Source: Pseudomonas sp. TH15
GTDB lineage: Bacteria; Pseudomonadota; Gammaproteobacteria; Pseudomonadales; Pseudomonadaceae
NCBI RefSeq assembly: GCF_016651105.1
Contig: NZ_JAEKEL010000001.1
Location: 1,199,501 to 1,263,500 of the forward strand
Length of the DNA stretch: 64,000 bases
Direction: 5' to 3'
The translations under genes were made by a program, and so were the position numbers. Numbering within the stretch: position 1 is the stretch's first letter; each line of letters starts with the position of its first letter. The notes under the pieces were generated by a model. The model was not told where the DNA came from. It searched no databases and was given only the letters and a program-made list of their open reading frames with translations. Positions 46,879 to 56,068 of this stretch are shown piece by piece.

Positions 46879-47477
46879 AAGGGATCATCGCTGATATGAC
46901 TGCTCCTGAAATGAGCACCGATGCCAGCAGCGACGAATCGCTGCTGGCGCGCTATCGCTCGGGCGACGGGCCGGCGTTCGAGATCTTGTACGCCCGCCAT
47001 CGCCAGGGACTTTATCGATTCCTCCTCGGCCTCAGCGGCAAAGCCGAACTCGCCGAAGAGGTCTACCAGGACACCTGGCTGAGCCTGATCCGCAGCACCA
47101 GTCAGCCACAAGGCCGGGCGAATTTTCGTACCTGGCTTTACCAGATTGCCCGCAACCGACTGATCGACCACTGGCGCAAACATGGCATCCACAACCCTTT
47201 GCACGACAGCTACGACGAACAGGCCCACGCCGTGATCGACAACGCCGCCGACCCCGAGCAACTGCTGAGCCTGAGCCGCGACACCCAGCGCCTCGAAACC
47301 GCCCTGCAAGCCTTGCCCGCCGAACAACGCGAAGTGTTCCTGCTGCGCGCCCACGGCGATCTTGACCTGGCACAAATCGCCAGCCTCACCGAAACACCGC
47401 TGGAAACCGTCAAAAGCCGCTTACGCTACGCCCAGCAAAAACTGCGTCGGCTGCTGGCCGAGGAGGTACTGACATGA
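46875..47477 (+). CDS. ECF-type RNA polymerase sigma factor
   Basis: About 200 residues; a GTG at 46875 overlaps the VWA gene and an ATG at 46896 is the alternative start. Region 2 is seen in FEILYARHRQGLYRFLLGL and TWLSLIRSTSQPQGRANFRTWLYQIARNRLIDHWR; region 4 in LQALPAEQREVFLLRAHGDLDLAQIASLTETPLETVKSRLRYAQQKLRR. No C-terminal extension is present. It overlaps the next gene, a single-pass membrane protein, by 4 bases; that partner is the likely anti-sigma factor. Confidence 0.88.
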   Translation: MKGIIADMTAPEMSTDASSDESLLARYRSGDGPAFEILYARHRQGLYRFLLGLSGKAELAEEVYQDTWLSLIRSTSQPQGRANFRTWLYQIARNRLIDHWRKHGIHNPLHDSYDEQAHAVIDNAADPEQLLSLSRDTQRLETALQALPAEQREVFLLRAHGDLDLAQIASLTETPLETVKSRLRYAQQKLRRLLAEEVLT

Positions 47478-48070
47478 CTGACGCCCGCAAGACACCCGAA
47501 GATCCGCTGATCAACCATGTCCGCGAACAGCATGACGGCGAGCCGCCCGCGCACCTCGATGCATTCATTTTGAATGCCGCACGCCGAGAAACCCCGGCCG
47601 TGTCACCGACGCTGGGGCAACGCTGGCTTCAGGCCTGCCGTAAACCACGCTGGCAAGTGGCATTCGCCAGTCTGGTCGGCGTCGCCTTGATGCTGTCGCT
47701 GGTGCAACGCGTGCCCGAACCGCAGCGCCAGTACGACTACGCCCCGGCCCCAAGTCTCGCCGTGCCGATGGCCGAGGAGGGCGGTGCACAACTGCACCGC
47801 TTGTCCGCCCCGGCCAGTGCCATGCCGGCTCCGGCGCCGATGATGGAAATGGCCAAACCGATGCAAAGCGAAGCGCTCAGCGCTGACGAAACCAAGTTCA
47901 GCAAACGTGCCGCAGCGCCAGCCAACGGCCTCGACGCGCAACTGCGCGAAGTCCTGCGCCTGCGCGAATCCGGCCAGTCGCAAGCGGCCGACAGCCTGTT
48001 CAACAACCTGCACAAACGCTACCCGAACGCCGATCTCGACACCCGACTCGAACAGTTGCAGGAAAAATGA
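47474..48070 (+). CDS. Single-pass membrane protein, putative anti-sigma factor
   Basis: 198 residues. The N-terminal 60 residues are cytoplasmic (PLINHVREQHDGEPPAHLDAFILNAARRE) and lack the HxxxCxxC zinc motif of ZAS anti-sigma factors. One helix follows (about 58-76), then a Pro/Ala/Met-rich periplasmic stretch and a terminal helical domain with LREVLRLRESGQSQAADSLFNNLHKRYP. The position directly behind an ECF sigma gene with a 4-base overlap suggests an anti-sigma role. The sequence itself does not prove it. Confidence 0.65.
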   Translation: MTDARKTPEDPLINHVREQHDGEPPAHLDAFILNAARRETPAVSPTLGQRWLQACRKPRWQVAFASLVGVALMLSLVQRVPEPQRQYDYAPAPSLAVPMAEEGGAQLHRLSAPASAMPAPAPMMEMAKPMQSEALSADETKFSKRAAAPANGLDAQLREVLRLRESGQSQAADSLFNNLHKRYPNADLDTRLEQLQEK

Positions 48071-48150
48071 CCCCCTGAACCCTCAGCCATTTGGCATTGC
48101 CCCGCAAAAACGCGCAATATCGGGCCATTGCCAATACGCTGGAGGACAAC

Positions 48151-48351
48151 GTGGCATCGAAAATTGACCGCATTGCCCAACTGCTCGACAACCCGGAAAT
48201 ACGCCGGGCGATTACCGAGGCGCGTAAGGAGTTTCTGCTGAACCAGCCGGAAGAAGATGTCGTTGATGAAGACGAGGTTTTTGAGGAGGAGGCTGGGGAG
48301 GAAGAAGAGGATGACGACGATTACGATGAGTTTGACTGGACGACGGAGTAG
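48151..48351 (+). CDS. Small acidic hypothetical protein
   Basis: 66 residues. The GTG at 48151 is set by a strong GGAGG five bases ahead; an in-frame ATG at 48091 is not needed. The first half is a basic/hydrophobic helix ([19 protein letters not shown]), the second is almost only Glu and Asp and ends DEFDWTTE. The function is unknown. The extreme charge suggests a nucleic-acid mimic or chaperone-like tail, but nothing more can be said. A terminator follows within 40 bases. Confidence 0.6.
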   Translation: MASKIDRIAQLLDNPEIRRAITEARKEFLLNQPEEDVVDEDEVFEEEAGEEEEDDDDYDEFDWTTE

Positions 48352-48380
48352 CGTCGTTCGGTTGTCTTTTCATTGGCCAC

Positions 48381-48416
48381 AAAAAAGCCCCGGACCATCA
48401 CAGTCCGGGGCTTTCT
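48381..48416 (+). terminator. Rho-independent terminator
   Basis: AAAGCCCCGGAC and GTCCGGGGCTTT form a 12-bp stem around a 7-base loop, with flanking A and T runs that allow use in both directions. It lies between the small acidic protein gene and the convergent tRNA gene. Confidence 0.88.
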
Positions 48417-48428
48417 CGTTTAAATCAA

Positions 48429-48505
48429 TGGTGCACCAGGCGGGATTCGAACCCACGACCACTGCCTTCGGAGGGCAGTACTCTATCCAGCTGAGCTACT
48501 GGTGC
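48429..48505 (-). tRNA. tRNA-Arg (anticodon CCG)
   Basis: A 77-nt cloverleaf reads on the minus strand: acceptor GCACCAG/CTGGTGC, D arm with AGCTCAGCTGGATAGAG, anticodon stem CTGCC/GGCAG with loop CTCCGAA (anticodon CCG), T arm GTGGGTTCGAATCCCGC, discriminator A and an encoded CCA. It decodes CGG. The bidirectional terminator at 48381 lies just beyond its 3' end. Confidence 0.95.
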
Positions 48506-48945
48506 AAGCGGGCGCCATGATACCTAGGTCGGCTCGGGGCGTCCATGCTGGGTTTTGGCGTGGATTGTGAGTGCGCGTGTCGGTTGAAATCGCTGCATTC
48601 CATAAAGCTGTAACGTCCTGCAAAACCCTCGCTTGGCGCTTCGGTGTGGTTGATCTAAGGTTTTGTTGGGGCGAAGGCTTTTGGCGCGTTGATCTGAAAA
48701 TTTCCACAAACGCGGCGTTTTTGTTCTTTTTTCGAACGACCTATTGTCCTTTACCCCCTTTGATCCTACGATCCGTTTGAGATTTCAAACGCTCTTTGAT
48801 GGGTGTTGCAGCGCTGGTGGTTCGAAATGTCCACGGTTGATGCGCCACACCCGGTGAATGATTTCCCTGACGGCAGCCTATAGGGCGCCTTTCTACAATC
48901 ATAATTCGCTCCGCGCTGGTCGCGGTGCTGTTAAGGAAAGCCGAC
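48506..48945. other. Intergenic region ahead of gabD
   Basis: 440 bases without a convincing gene. It must carry the tRNA promoter (reading left) and the gabD promoter (reading right); TACAAT at 48894 is a possible -10 without a well-placed -35. I looked for a -24/-12 sigma-54 site and did not find a good one. Confidence 0.4.
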
Positions 48946-50388
48946 ATGCAGCTTAAAGACTCCCAGTTGTTCCGCCAGCAAGCCTTTATCGATGGCGCTT
49001 GGGTTGATGCGGACAACGGTCAGACGATCAAGGTCAATAACCCGGCAACGGGCGAAATTCTGGGCACCGTGCCGAAAATGGGCGCTGCCGAAACCCGCCG
49101 TGCGATCGAAGCCGCTGACAAAGCGCTGCCGGCCTGGCGTGCACTGACCGCCAAGGACCGTGCGAACAAGCTGCGTCGCTGGTTCGAACTGATCATCGAG
49201 AACCAGGACGACCTGGCTCGCCTGATGACCCTCGAGCAAGGCAAGCCATTGGCCGAAGCCAAGGGCGAAATTGTTTACGCCGCTTCCTTTATCGAGTGGT
49301 TCGCCGAAGAAGCCAAGCGCATCTACGGTGACGTGATTCCGGGTCACCAGCCAGACAAGCGCCTGATCGTGATCAAGCAGCCAATCGGCGTGACCGCTGC
49401 AATCACCCCGTGGAACTTCCCGGCCGCGATGATCACCCGTAAAGCCGGCCCGGCCCTGGCCGCCGGTTGCACCATGGTGCTCAAGCCTGCTTCGCAAACT
49501 CCGTTCTCCGCATTCGCACTGGCTGAGCTGGCTCAGCGTGCCGGCATCCCTGCCGGTGTGTTCAGCGTTGTTTCCGGTAGCGCTGGCGATATCGGCAGCG
49601 AGCTGACCAGCAACCCGATCGTGCGCAAATTGTCCTTCACTGGCTCGACCGAAATCGGTCGTCAGTTGATGGCGGAATGCGCCAAGGACATCAAGAAAGT
49701 CTCCCTGGAATTGGGCGGCAACGCGCCGTTCATCGTGTTTGACGACGCGGACCTGGATAAGGCCGTCGAAGGCGCGATCATTTCCAAGTACCGCAACAAC
49801 GGCCAGACCTGCGTCTGCGCCAACCGTCTGTACATTCAGGATTCGGTCTACGACGCGTTCGCCGAGAAGCTGAAAGTGGCTGTGGCCAAACTCAAGATCG
49901 GCAACGGTCTGGAAGAAGGCACCACCACGGGTCCGCTGATCGACGAAAAAGCCGTGGCCAAGGTTCAAGAACACATTGCTGACGCGATCAGCAAAGGCGC
50001 AACCGTTCTGGCCGGTGGCAAGGTGATGGAAGGCAACTTCTTTGAGCCGACCATTCTGGTCAACGTGCCGAAGAACGCTGCCGTGGCCAAGGAAGAAACC
50101 TTCGGCCCATTGGCGCCGCTGTTCCGCTTCAAGGACGAAGCCGAAGTGATCGCGATGTCCAACGACACCGAGTTCGGTCTGGCCTCGTACTTCTATGCCC
50201 GTGACCTGGGCCGTGTGTTCCGTGTGGCTGAAGCCCTGGAATACGGCATGGTCGGCGTCAACACCGGGTTGATCTCCAACGAAGTCGCGCCGTTCGGCGG
50301 CATCAAGGCGTCGGGCCTGGGCCGTGAAGGCTCCAAGTACGGCATCGAAGATTACCTGGAAATCAAATACCTCTGCCTGGGCATCTAA
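48946..50388 (+). CDS. gabD: Succinate-semialdehyde dehydrogenase (NADP+)
   Basis: 480 residues, ATG behind TTAAGGAAAG. Class I aldehyde dehydrogenase with WNFPAAMITRKAGPALAAGCTMVLKP (cofactor), FTGSTEIGRQL, the base Glu in LELGGNAPF (about 255) and the catalytic Cys in NNGQTCVCANR (about 288). Length and sequence match GabD closely. It oxidises succinate semialdehyde from GABA to succinate and works with gabT, 199 bases downstream. Confidence 0.95.
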   Translation: MQLKDSQLFRQQAFIDGAWVDADNGQTIKVNNPATGEILGTVPKMGAAETRRAIEAADKALPAWRALTAKDRANKLRRWFELIIENQDDLARLMTLEQGKPLAEAKGEIVYAASFIEWFAEEAKRIYGDVIPGHQPDKRLIVIKQPIGVTAAITPWNFPAAMITRKAGPALAAGCTMVLKPASQTPFSAFALAELAQRAGIPAGVFSVVSGSAGDIGSELTSNPIVRKLSFTGSTEIGRQLMAECAKDIKKVSLELGGNAPFIVFDDADLDKAVEGAIISKYRNNGQTCVCANRLYIQDSVYDAFAEKLKVAVAKLKIGNGLEEGTTTGPLIDEKAVAKVQEHIADAISKGATVLAGGKVMEGNFFEPTILVNVPKNAAVAKEETFGPLAPLFRFKDEAEVIAMSNDTEFGLASYFYARDLGRVFRVAEALEYGMVGVNTGLISNEVAPFGGIKASGLGREGSKYGIEDYLEIKYLCLGI

Positions 50389-50587
50389 GCTCTTAATAGA
50401 TAAGCGCCGGCAAGGCATTGCTTCAAGCGGAAAGGGCACGAGAGCGCTGTCCCTTTCTGCGTTTCAAATGGAATTTTCTCTGTGGCCGGGAAAGCTGTGG
50501 CAGTCGATCATCGCATGCTGCCGTAGTTGCCTCCCCGCCGCATTTTCCTTGAACCACGCCGCCCGATGAGCGGTGAATGAGGACTTT

Positions 50588-51865
50588 ATGAGCAAGACTA
50601 ACGCATCCCTGATGAAACGCCGCGAAGCCGCTGTACCACGCGGTGTTGGCCAGATTCACCCGATCTTCGCCGAATCCGCGAAGAACGCCACCGTGACCGA
50701 CGTTGAAGGTCGCGAGTTCATCGACTTCGCCGGCGGTATCGCCGTGCTGAACACCGGTCACCTGCACCCGAAAATCATCGCCGCCGTGACCGCGCAGCTG
50801 AACAAGCTGACTCACACCTGCTTCCAGGTGCTGGCTTACGAACCGTACGTAGAACTGTGCGAAAAAATCAACGCCAAGGTGCCAGGTGATTTCGCCAAGA
50901 AAACTCTGCTGGTGACCACTGGTTCCGAAGCTGTAGAGAACGCTGTGAAAATCGCTCGTGCCGCCACTGGCCGTGCTGGCGTGATCGCGTTCACCGGCGC
51001 TTACCACGGCCGTACCATGATGACCTTGGGTCTGACCGGTAAAGTCGTGCCTTACTCGGCCGGCATGGGCCTGATGCCAGGCGGCATCTTCCGCGCGCTG
51101 TACCCGAATGAACTGCACGGTGTGAGCGTCGACGATTCGATCGCCAGCATCGAACGCATCTTCAAGAACGACGCCGAGCCGCGTGACATCGCTGCGATCA
51201 TCATCGAGCCGGTTCAGGGCGAAGGCGGTTTCTACGTCGCGCCTAAAGCGTTCATGAAGCGTCTGCGTGAATTGTGCGACCAGCACGGCATTCTGTTGAT
51301 CGCTGACGAAGTGCAAACCGGCGCTGGCCGTACCGGCACTTTCTTCGCCATGGAACAGATGGGCGTGTCCGCCGACCTGACCACCTTCGCCAAATCCATC
51401 GCTGGCGGCTTCCCGTTGGCCGGTGTGTGCGGCAAGGCTGAATACATGGACGCCATTGCTCCAGGCGGCCTGGGCGGCACCTACGCGGGTAGCCCGATCG
51501 CTTGCGCCGCGGCCCTGGCCGTGATGGAAGTGTTCGAAGAAGAACACCTGCTGGATCGCTGCAAAGCGGTTGGCGAGCGTCTGGTGACTGGCCTCAAAGC
51601 CATCCAGGCCAAGTACCCGGTGATCGGCGAAGTCCGTGCGCTGGGCGCGATGATCGCGGTTGAGCTGTTTGTCGACGGCGACAGCCACAAGCCGAACGCG
51701 CCTGCAGTGGCAGCGGTTGTGGCCAAGGCGCGCGACAAGGGCCTGATCCTGCTGTCCTGCGGCACCTACGGCAACGTTCTGCGCGTCCTGGTACCGCTGA
51801 CTTCGCCGGACGAGCAACTGGACAAAGGCCTGGCGATCATCGAAGAGTGTTTCTCTGAGCTCTGA
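50588..51865 (+). CDS. gabT: 4-aminobutyrate aminotransferase
   Basis: 425 residues; the start at 50588 is set by GAGGACTTT. Class III PLP aminotransferase: FAGGIAVLNTGHLHPK, TTGSEAVENAVKIARAATGR, the Asp in LLIADEVQTGAGRTGT and the PLP Lys in TFAKSIAGGFPLAGV (K268). It transfers the amino group of GABA to 2-oxoglutarate, giving succinate semialdehyde for GabD. A clear terminator follows. Confidence 0.95.
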   Translation: MSKTNASLMKRREAAVPRGVGQIHPIFAESAKNATVTDVEGREFIDFAGGIAVLNTGHLHPKIIAAVTAQLNKLTHTCFQVLAYEPYVELCEKINAKVPGDFAKKTLLVTTGSEAVENAVKIARAATGRAGVIAFTGAYHGRTMMTLGLTGKVVPYSAGMGLMPGGIFRALYPNELHGVSVDDSIASIERIFKNDAEPRDIAAIIIEPVQGEGGFYVAPKAFMKRLRELCDQHGILLIADEVQTGAGRTGTFFAMEQMGVSADLTTFAKSIAGGFPLAGVCGKAEYMDAIAPGGLGGTYAGSPIACAAALAVMEVFEEEHLLDRCKAVGERLVTGLKAIQAKYPVIGEVRALGAMIAVELFVDGDSHKPNAPAVAAVVAKARDKGLILLSCGTYGNVLRVLVPLTSPDEQLDKGLAIIEECFSEL

Positions 51866-51888
51866 TCGCCAAGTGTGACCTGATCGAC

Positions 51889-51915
51889 AAAAAACCCGCT
51901 TCGGCGGGTTTTTTT
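51889..51915 (+). terminator. Rho-independent terminator after gabT
   Basis: AAACCCGC-TTCG-GCGGGTTT stem with a stable tetraloop followed by a run of T. It lies 24 bases after the gabT stop. Confidence 0.9.
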
Positions 51916-52002
51916 ATGGTCTTGAAACACATCAAGGATAAATGCGTTGTATCGAATGGCCAGCATTGACTAAGGTTCATGCATTGCCGTTGGAGTGTGC
52001 GA

Positions 52003-53217
52003 ATGACCGCTGTGGTTTTACCCGCTGTACCGCGTGTGCTGATTGCCGAGGCCGACCCCTGGTCCCGCGACCTGCTCAAGCAGGTGTTGTTGAATGTGCG
52101 TTGCGACGCACGGCTGGATCTGTGTGCCGACGGCCAGCAGGCGATGGAACTGCTGGCGACCGTGCCTTACGATCTGGTGATCGTCGACTGGGAATTGCCC
52201 GGTATCGATGGCTTGAACGTCTTGCGTAGCGTGCGTCAGCGCAAACGTAATCCGCCGTTGCCGTTCATTCTGATGAGCAACCGCAACGACAGTGCCAGTG
52301 TGCGTGAAGCCTTGCCTTTGGCGCCCACCGCGTATCTGACCAAACCTCTGGATATGGAAAACCTGACTCACCGTTTGCAGGAACTGCTACTGAACGCTGG
52401 GGAAGAAGTGTCCTGCGAGGCACCCACGCTGGCGCCGGGCATGACCTTGTCGGTGTATCTGGAACGTCGACGTGAGCAGACGGACGGCGCGCCGTTGATG
52501 ACCGATGTGCAACTGGCGGTTAAACGCAGCCTTAACCCCAATGGTCTCGATCTGACGCTGCTGGAAGCTGAGGTCCGCAATGATCCGCAAATCACTGCGG
52601 TGCTGATCGCCGCCGCCAACAGTGCGGCCCAGCATCATGGCGCCGCGGTGCAAACCTTGTCCCAGGCGCTGCTTCGCTTGGGCACCGCGCAAAGCATGAA
52701 CCTGATTCTGGGCCTGGCCCTCAAGCGCTGTGCGCGGCTCAGTGATCCGCAGTTGGCGGACTATGCCGAACGTTATTGGGATTTGTCGCTGCGTACGGCC
52801 GAATATGGCCGGACCCTGGCGCGTTTACTGGACCTGGACCAGGAGCGCTGCTATTGCGCGGGGATGCTGCATCGCCTCGGCGATCTGGCGTTGCTGCGTT
52901 GTTTGCAGGAATGGAAGCAGGCCGGTGGCGAGCTGGATGAATGGGAAGAGGTCGGTGAGGCGCTGGCCGCGTTCGGCGCGGGCTACGGTTCGGCGCTGCG
53001 CACGCGCTGGCGTCTGCCGCTGGAACTGCGGGAGCTGATTGCGGCGGTCTACCAGCTCGGTGGCGGGGTTTATTCGCGCGAAGCACTGGTGATGAACATG
53101 GCCGCGCAACTGGCGCGCCTGACCGAACACGAGGGCATTGAGGAACTGTCGAAGAGCCGGACGGCGCGGTTGCTTAAGATCGGATTGCCAGAGCTGATGC
53201 GACTACGCAAAAAGTAG
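52003..53217 (+). CDS. Response regulator with HDOD output domain
   Basis: 404 residues; GGAGTGTGCGA precedes the ATG at 52003. The receiver domain (about 12-130) has VLIAEAD, the phospho-acceptor Asp in LVIVDWELPGIDGL and Lys in AYLTKPL. The second part (about 165-370) is an HDOD domain: LLEAEVRNDPQITAVLIAAANSA, and RTAEYGRTLARLLDLDQERCYCAGMLHRLGDLALL. HDOD proteins act in signalling without the HD metal site. No sensor kinase gene is adjacent. Confidence 0.85.
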   Translation: MTAVVLPAVPRVLIAEADPWSRDLLKQVLLNVRCDARLDLCADGQQAMELLATVPYDLVIVDWELPGIDGLNVLRSVRQRKRNPPLPFILMSNRNDSASVREALPLAPTAYLTKPLDMENLTHRLQELLLNAGEEVSCEAPTLAPGMTLSVYLERRREQTDGAPLMTDVQLAVKRSLNPNGLDLTLLEAEVRNDPQITAVLIAAANSAAQHHGAAVQTLSQALLRLGTAQSMNLILGLALKRCARLSDPQLADYAERYWDLSLRTAEYGRTLARLLDLDQERCYCAGMLHRLGDLALLRCLQEWKQAGGELDEWEEVGEALAAFGAGYGSALRTRWRLPLELRELIAAVYQLGGGVYSREALVMNMAAQLARLTEHEGIEELSKSRTARLLKIGLPELMRLRKK

Positions 53218-53231
53218 CCATCACACAAACC

Positions 53232-53366
53232 CTGTGGCGAGGGGGCTTGCCCCCGTTGGGCTGCGAAGCGGCCCTGAGTCCTGCAACCGGAATCTGTCAG
53301 GTGAACCGTGCTCTCTGGTTTTGCGATTGCTGCGCAACCGAACGGGGGCAAGTCCCCTCGCCACAG
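53232..53366. repeat. Inverted pair of extragenic palindromes (GGCGAGGG family)
   Basis: CTGTGGCGAGGGGGCTTGCC and its near inverse GGCAAGTCCCCTCGCCACAG lie about 95 bases apart, with further pairing inside. It sits between the HDOD gene and the convergent GGDEF gene. The same family is seen at 54574, 58017 and 59702. Confidence 0.8.
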
Positions 53367-53390
53367 GAGTTCAGTTGCGCCGGAAAGTCG

Positions 53391-54386
53391 TTAGGCGGAG
53401 ATAATCCGGTTCTTGCCCTGGCGCTTGGCTTCATACATCGCCGCATCCGCGCGAGCGAACAGGCTATCGAGGCTTTCGTCGTCGCTGGTGAGGCGGGTCA
53501 GGCCCTGGCTGACGGTGATGCCGAAGGTCTGCTCATCATGGCTGAAGCTCAATCGCTGAATCTCTCGCTGCAGGCGCTCGGCCACTTGCATGGCCATGTC
53601 CGGCGCACAACCCGGGAATATCGCCGCGAACTCTTCGCCGCCGATTCGCCCGAACAGATCACCCCGGCGTAATGTCGCGCGACCGCTCTCGGCGATACGT
53701 TGCAGCACAGTGTCGCCCGCCGGGTGGCCGTAGGTGTCGTTGACCTTCTTGAAGTCATCAATGTCCAGCAGCAGGAAGGCCAGCGGCGCACCTTGCAGCC
53801 GTGCCTGTTCGAACTCGCGATGGGCGCACTCGAAGAAGTGTCGGCGATTGCTGCTTTGGGTCAACACGTCGGTGGTCGCCAAGCGTTGAAGCTCGGCTTC
53901 CATTTGCTTCTTTTCGGTGATGTCCTCGGCAATACCGACGATGATCACCGGTTGCCCAGGGTCGGCCTGACGGTTGATGAAGCACTTGTCGCTGAGCCAG
54001 CGCACCTGACCGTCGGCCGCGATGATGCGGTACTCGCGGTCTTCGACGGCACCTTTGACCAGCACTTCGGCCAGGCTGCGCTCGGCGTAGTCCAGGTCGT
54101 CGGGGTAAATGCTGTCGCGCCACTGGTTGTAATCGGCCAGCAACAGGCCGGCGGAACGGCCGAAAATCCGTTCATAGGCGGGGCTGACGTACAGCACCTG
54201 ACGGGTTTCCCAATTGAATGCCCAAAGCACCGCGTTGACGCTGACCAGCAAGGAGCTGAACAGTTGTTCGCGTTCGCTAAGGCGCGCGACTTCACCTTGG
54301 GCATGCATCAGTGCCATCAGGGTTTGCGCTGCCTCGGGCCACTGCGGATGGGATGAGTCTTGTAGGTTTTTAGTGACCATCGGCAT
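53391..54386 (-). CDS. PAS-GGDEF diguanylate cyclase
   Basis: 331 residues from the ATG at 54386 (an ATG six bases further in is also possible). A PAS domain (about 45-165; WETRQVLYVSPAYERIFGRS, YRIIAADGQVRWLSDKCF, VGIAEDITEKKQ) precedes a GGDEF domain with LLDIDDFKKVNDTYGHPAGD and the active-site GRIGGEEFAAIFPG. It should make c-di-GMP in response to a PAS-sensed signal. Given pgaABCD in the same window, c-di-GMP could reach PNAG synthesis, but no direct link is visible. Confidence 0.87.
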   Translation of the reverse strand: MPMVTKNLQDSSHPQWPEAAQTLMALMHAQGEVARLSEREQLFSSLLVSVNAVLWAFNWETRQVLYVSPAYERIFGRSAGLLLADYNQWRDSIYPDDLDYAERSLAEVLVKGAVEDREYRIIAADGQVRWLSDKCFINRQADPGQPVIIVGIAEDITEKKQMEAELQRLATTDVLTQSSNRRHFFECAHREFEQARLQGAPLAFLLLDIDDFKKVNDTYGHPAGDTVLQRIAESGRATLRRGDLFGRIGGEEFAAIFPGCAPDMAMQVAERLQREIQRLSFSHDEQTFGITVSQGLTRLTSDDESLDSLFARADAAMYEAKRQGKNRIISA

Positions 54387-54573
54387 AAATCTCAAAGGGC
54401 GTGCGCCGCTCGGAGGTTCGAAAGCGGCCACAACGTGGGCCTTTTATCAATTATTTCTTGTGCCACAGCAGGCGCATCACGCTTGGTGTGGGAAAGAATT
54501 GATAACAGGTCCCGGCCCGCCTGGATGGCGAAGTGTCTTTGAGATAGGGGATTTGGAGCTTAGTTCCCGCCTT

Positions 54574-54735
54574 GGGTGGCGAGGGAGCTTGCTCCCGCCG
54601 GGCGGTAATGGCGACGCGTTTGTTCAGTTGAAACGCGTCGTCTGGGTTTGCGTCTGCTGCGCAGCCGAACGGGGCGGTGTGGCGTTCCGACAAGCCCCCT
54701 CGCCACAGGCAAGCCTCGGTTCAGAGGCTTGCCTG
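54574..54735. repeat. Extragenic palindrome pair plus perfect 13-bp hairpin
   Basis: GGTGGCGAGGGAGCTTGCTC opens and GCCCCCTCGCCACAGG closes an imperfect inverted pair of the GGCGAGGG family. ACAGGCAAGCCTC and GAGGCTTGCCTGT (54705-54735) then make a perfect 13-bp hairpin, ten bases beyond the end of the desaturase gene, likely ending its transcript. The rest of the 54432-54745 gap holds no gene. Confidence 0.7.
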
Positions 54736-54745
54736 TGACTACAGG

Positions 54746-55933
54746 TCAGACAGGCGCTGCAGGGCGCAGGGAGTAGGTTTTCAGCTGGTCGGCGAAGTCG
54801 CGCAGGGATTGAATCCCGCTGGCTTCGGCTTCGTGTACCCAATCCTTGATAGCGGCAAGCATATCGTGACCATTTGAGCTGGTCTTGACCCAGATCTGCT
54901 GCAAGGCCAGGCGTTTCTCGTAAATTACCTTCAGCGCCTGGCTGTGCTCGAGCATGTTCTGGATGCGGATATGGTGCTTGTCATCCAGCAGGCTGGTTTC
55001 CCGCGAGAGCAAACGCTTGGCCCGGTGGAACTGGTGACGGACCGAGTGATCGACCTTTTCCAGCTCCTGCTTGACCAGCGGCGCGATAACCAACTTGCGG
55101 TACTGCGCCATGATCTGGAAGCGGTTGTTGAGAATGGCCATGGCGGTGTCCATGTCCAGATTGCCCTTGCCTTCAACCCGGTGGGCGATCGGCGCAACGC
55201 GCTGGACCTTGGCCAGACGGAAGAAACTGAAGACCTGGATCCAGGCCCAACCGAGGTCGAATTCCCACTTCTTCACCGACAATTTTGCCGAGTTAGGGTA
55301 GGTGTGATGGTTGTTATGCAGTTCTTCGCCGCCGATCAGGATGCCCCAAGGCACCAGATTGGTTGCCGCATCGCGGCATTCGAAGTTGCGGTAGCCGATG
55401 GCATGGCCCAGGCCATTGACCACGCCGGCGGCCCAGACCGGGATCCACATCATCTGGATGGCCCAGATGGTGATGCCGATGGTGCCGAACAGCAGCAGGT
55501 CGATGACGCCCATGATCGCGACGCCCAACAACGGGTAACGGCTGTAGAGGTTGCGTTCGATCCAGTCTTCGGGGCAGTTCTTGCCGTAGATGCGCAGGGT
55601 TTCCGGGTTTTCCGCTTCTTCGCGGTACAACTCGGCGCCCTTGCGCAACACGGTGGAAAGCCCCTTGATGACCGGGCTGTGCGGGTCATCGACGGTTTCG
55701 CATTTGGCGTGATGCTTGCGGTGGATGGCGGTCCACTCGCGGGTGTTCTGCGCCGTGGTCAGCCACAGCCAGAAGCGGAAGAAATGTTTCAGGCCGGCAT
55801 TGAGCTCCAGGGAGCGATGGGCTGAATAGCGATGCAGATAGACCGTGACACCAACAATGGTCACATGGGTCATCAGCAGGGTGACTGCCACCAGTGACCA
55901 GGGCGACAAGCCGAGAAAACCTTCGTACCACAT
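54746..55933 (-). CDS. desA: DesA-type delta-9 acyl-lipid fatty acid desaturase
   Basis: 395 residues with membrane helices near 12-30, 45-60 and 135-175. The three histidine boxes of membrane desaturases are complete: H34RYSAH39, H71RKHH75 and H206NNHH210. The enzyme introduces a cis double bond into acyl chains of membrane lipids using O2 and an electron donor. The C-terminal 130 residues form a helical extension typical of the Pseudomonas DesA group. It stands alone, divergent from the GGDEF-EAL gene. Confidence 0.88.
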   Translation of the reverse strand: MWYEGFLGLSPWSLVAVTLLMTHVTIVGVTVYLHRYSAHRSLELNAGLKHFFRFWLWLTTAQNTREWTAIHRKHHAKCETVDDPHSPVIKGLSTVLRKGAELYREEAENPETLRIYGKNCPEDWIERNLYSRYPLLGVAIMGVIDLLLFGTIGITIWAIQMMWIPVWAAGVVNGLGHAIGYRNFECRDAATNLVPWGILIGGEELHNNHHTYPNSAKLSVKKWEFDLGWAWIQVFSFFRLAKVQRVAPIAHRVEGKGNLDMDTAMAILNNRFQIMAQYRKLVIAPLVKQELEKVDHSVRHQFHRAKRLLSRETSLLDDKHHIRIQNMLEHSQALKVIYEKRLALQQIWVKTSSNGHDMLAAIKDWVHEAEASGIQSLRDFADQLKTYSLRPAAPV

Positions 55934-56068
55934 AGGCTATAGGGCCCTCGATAAATAAAAAAACAGCCGTTGCATTATCACTAAGCCCACAGATAAAACC
56001 AGTCGCCCTTTCAGATAAGAGTGGCCGGATGTTTCTTTAACCTATAATTCCAACCCGTTTGTAGGGAC

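Noticed and set aside
48571..48780. 69-residue frame between tRNA-Arg and gabD
   Set aside because: Cys/Phe-rich, no ribosome site, and it lies where the gabD promoter is expected.
48800..48945. Sigma-54 (-24/-12) promoter ahead of gabD
   Set aside because: I looked for TGGCAC-N5-TTGC spacing and found no good match.
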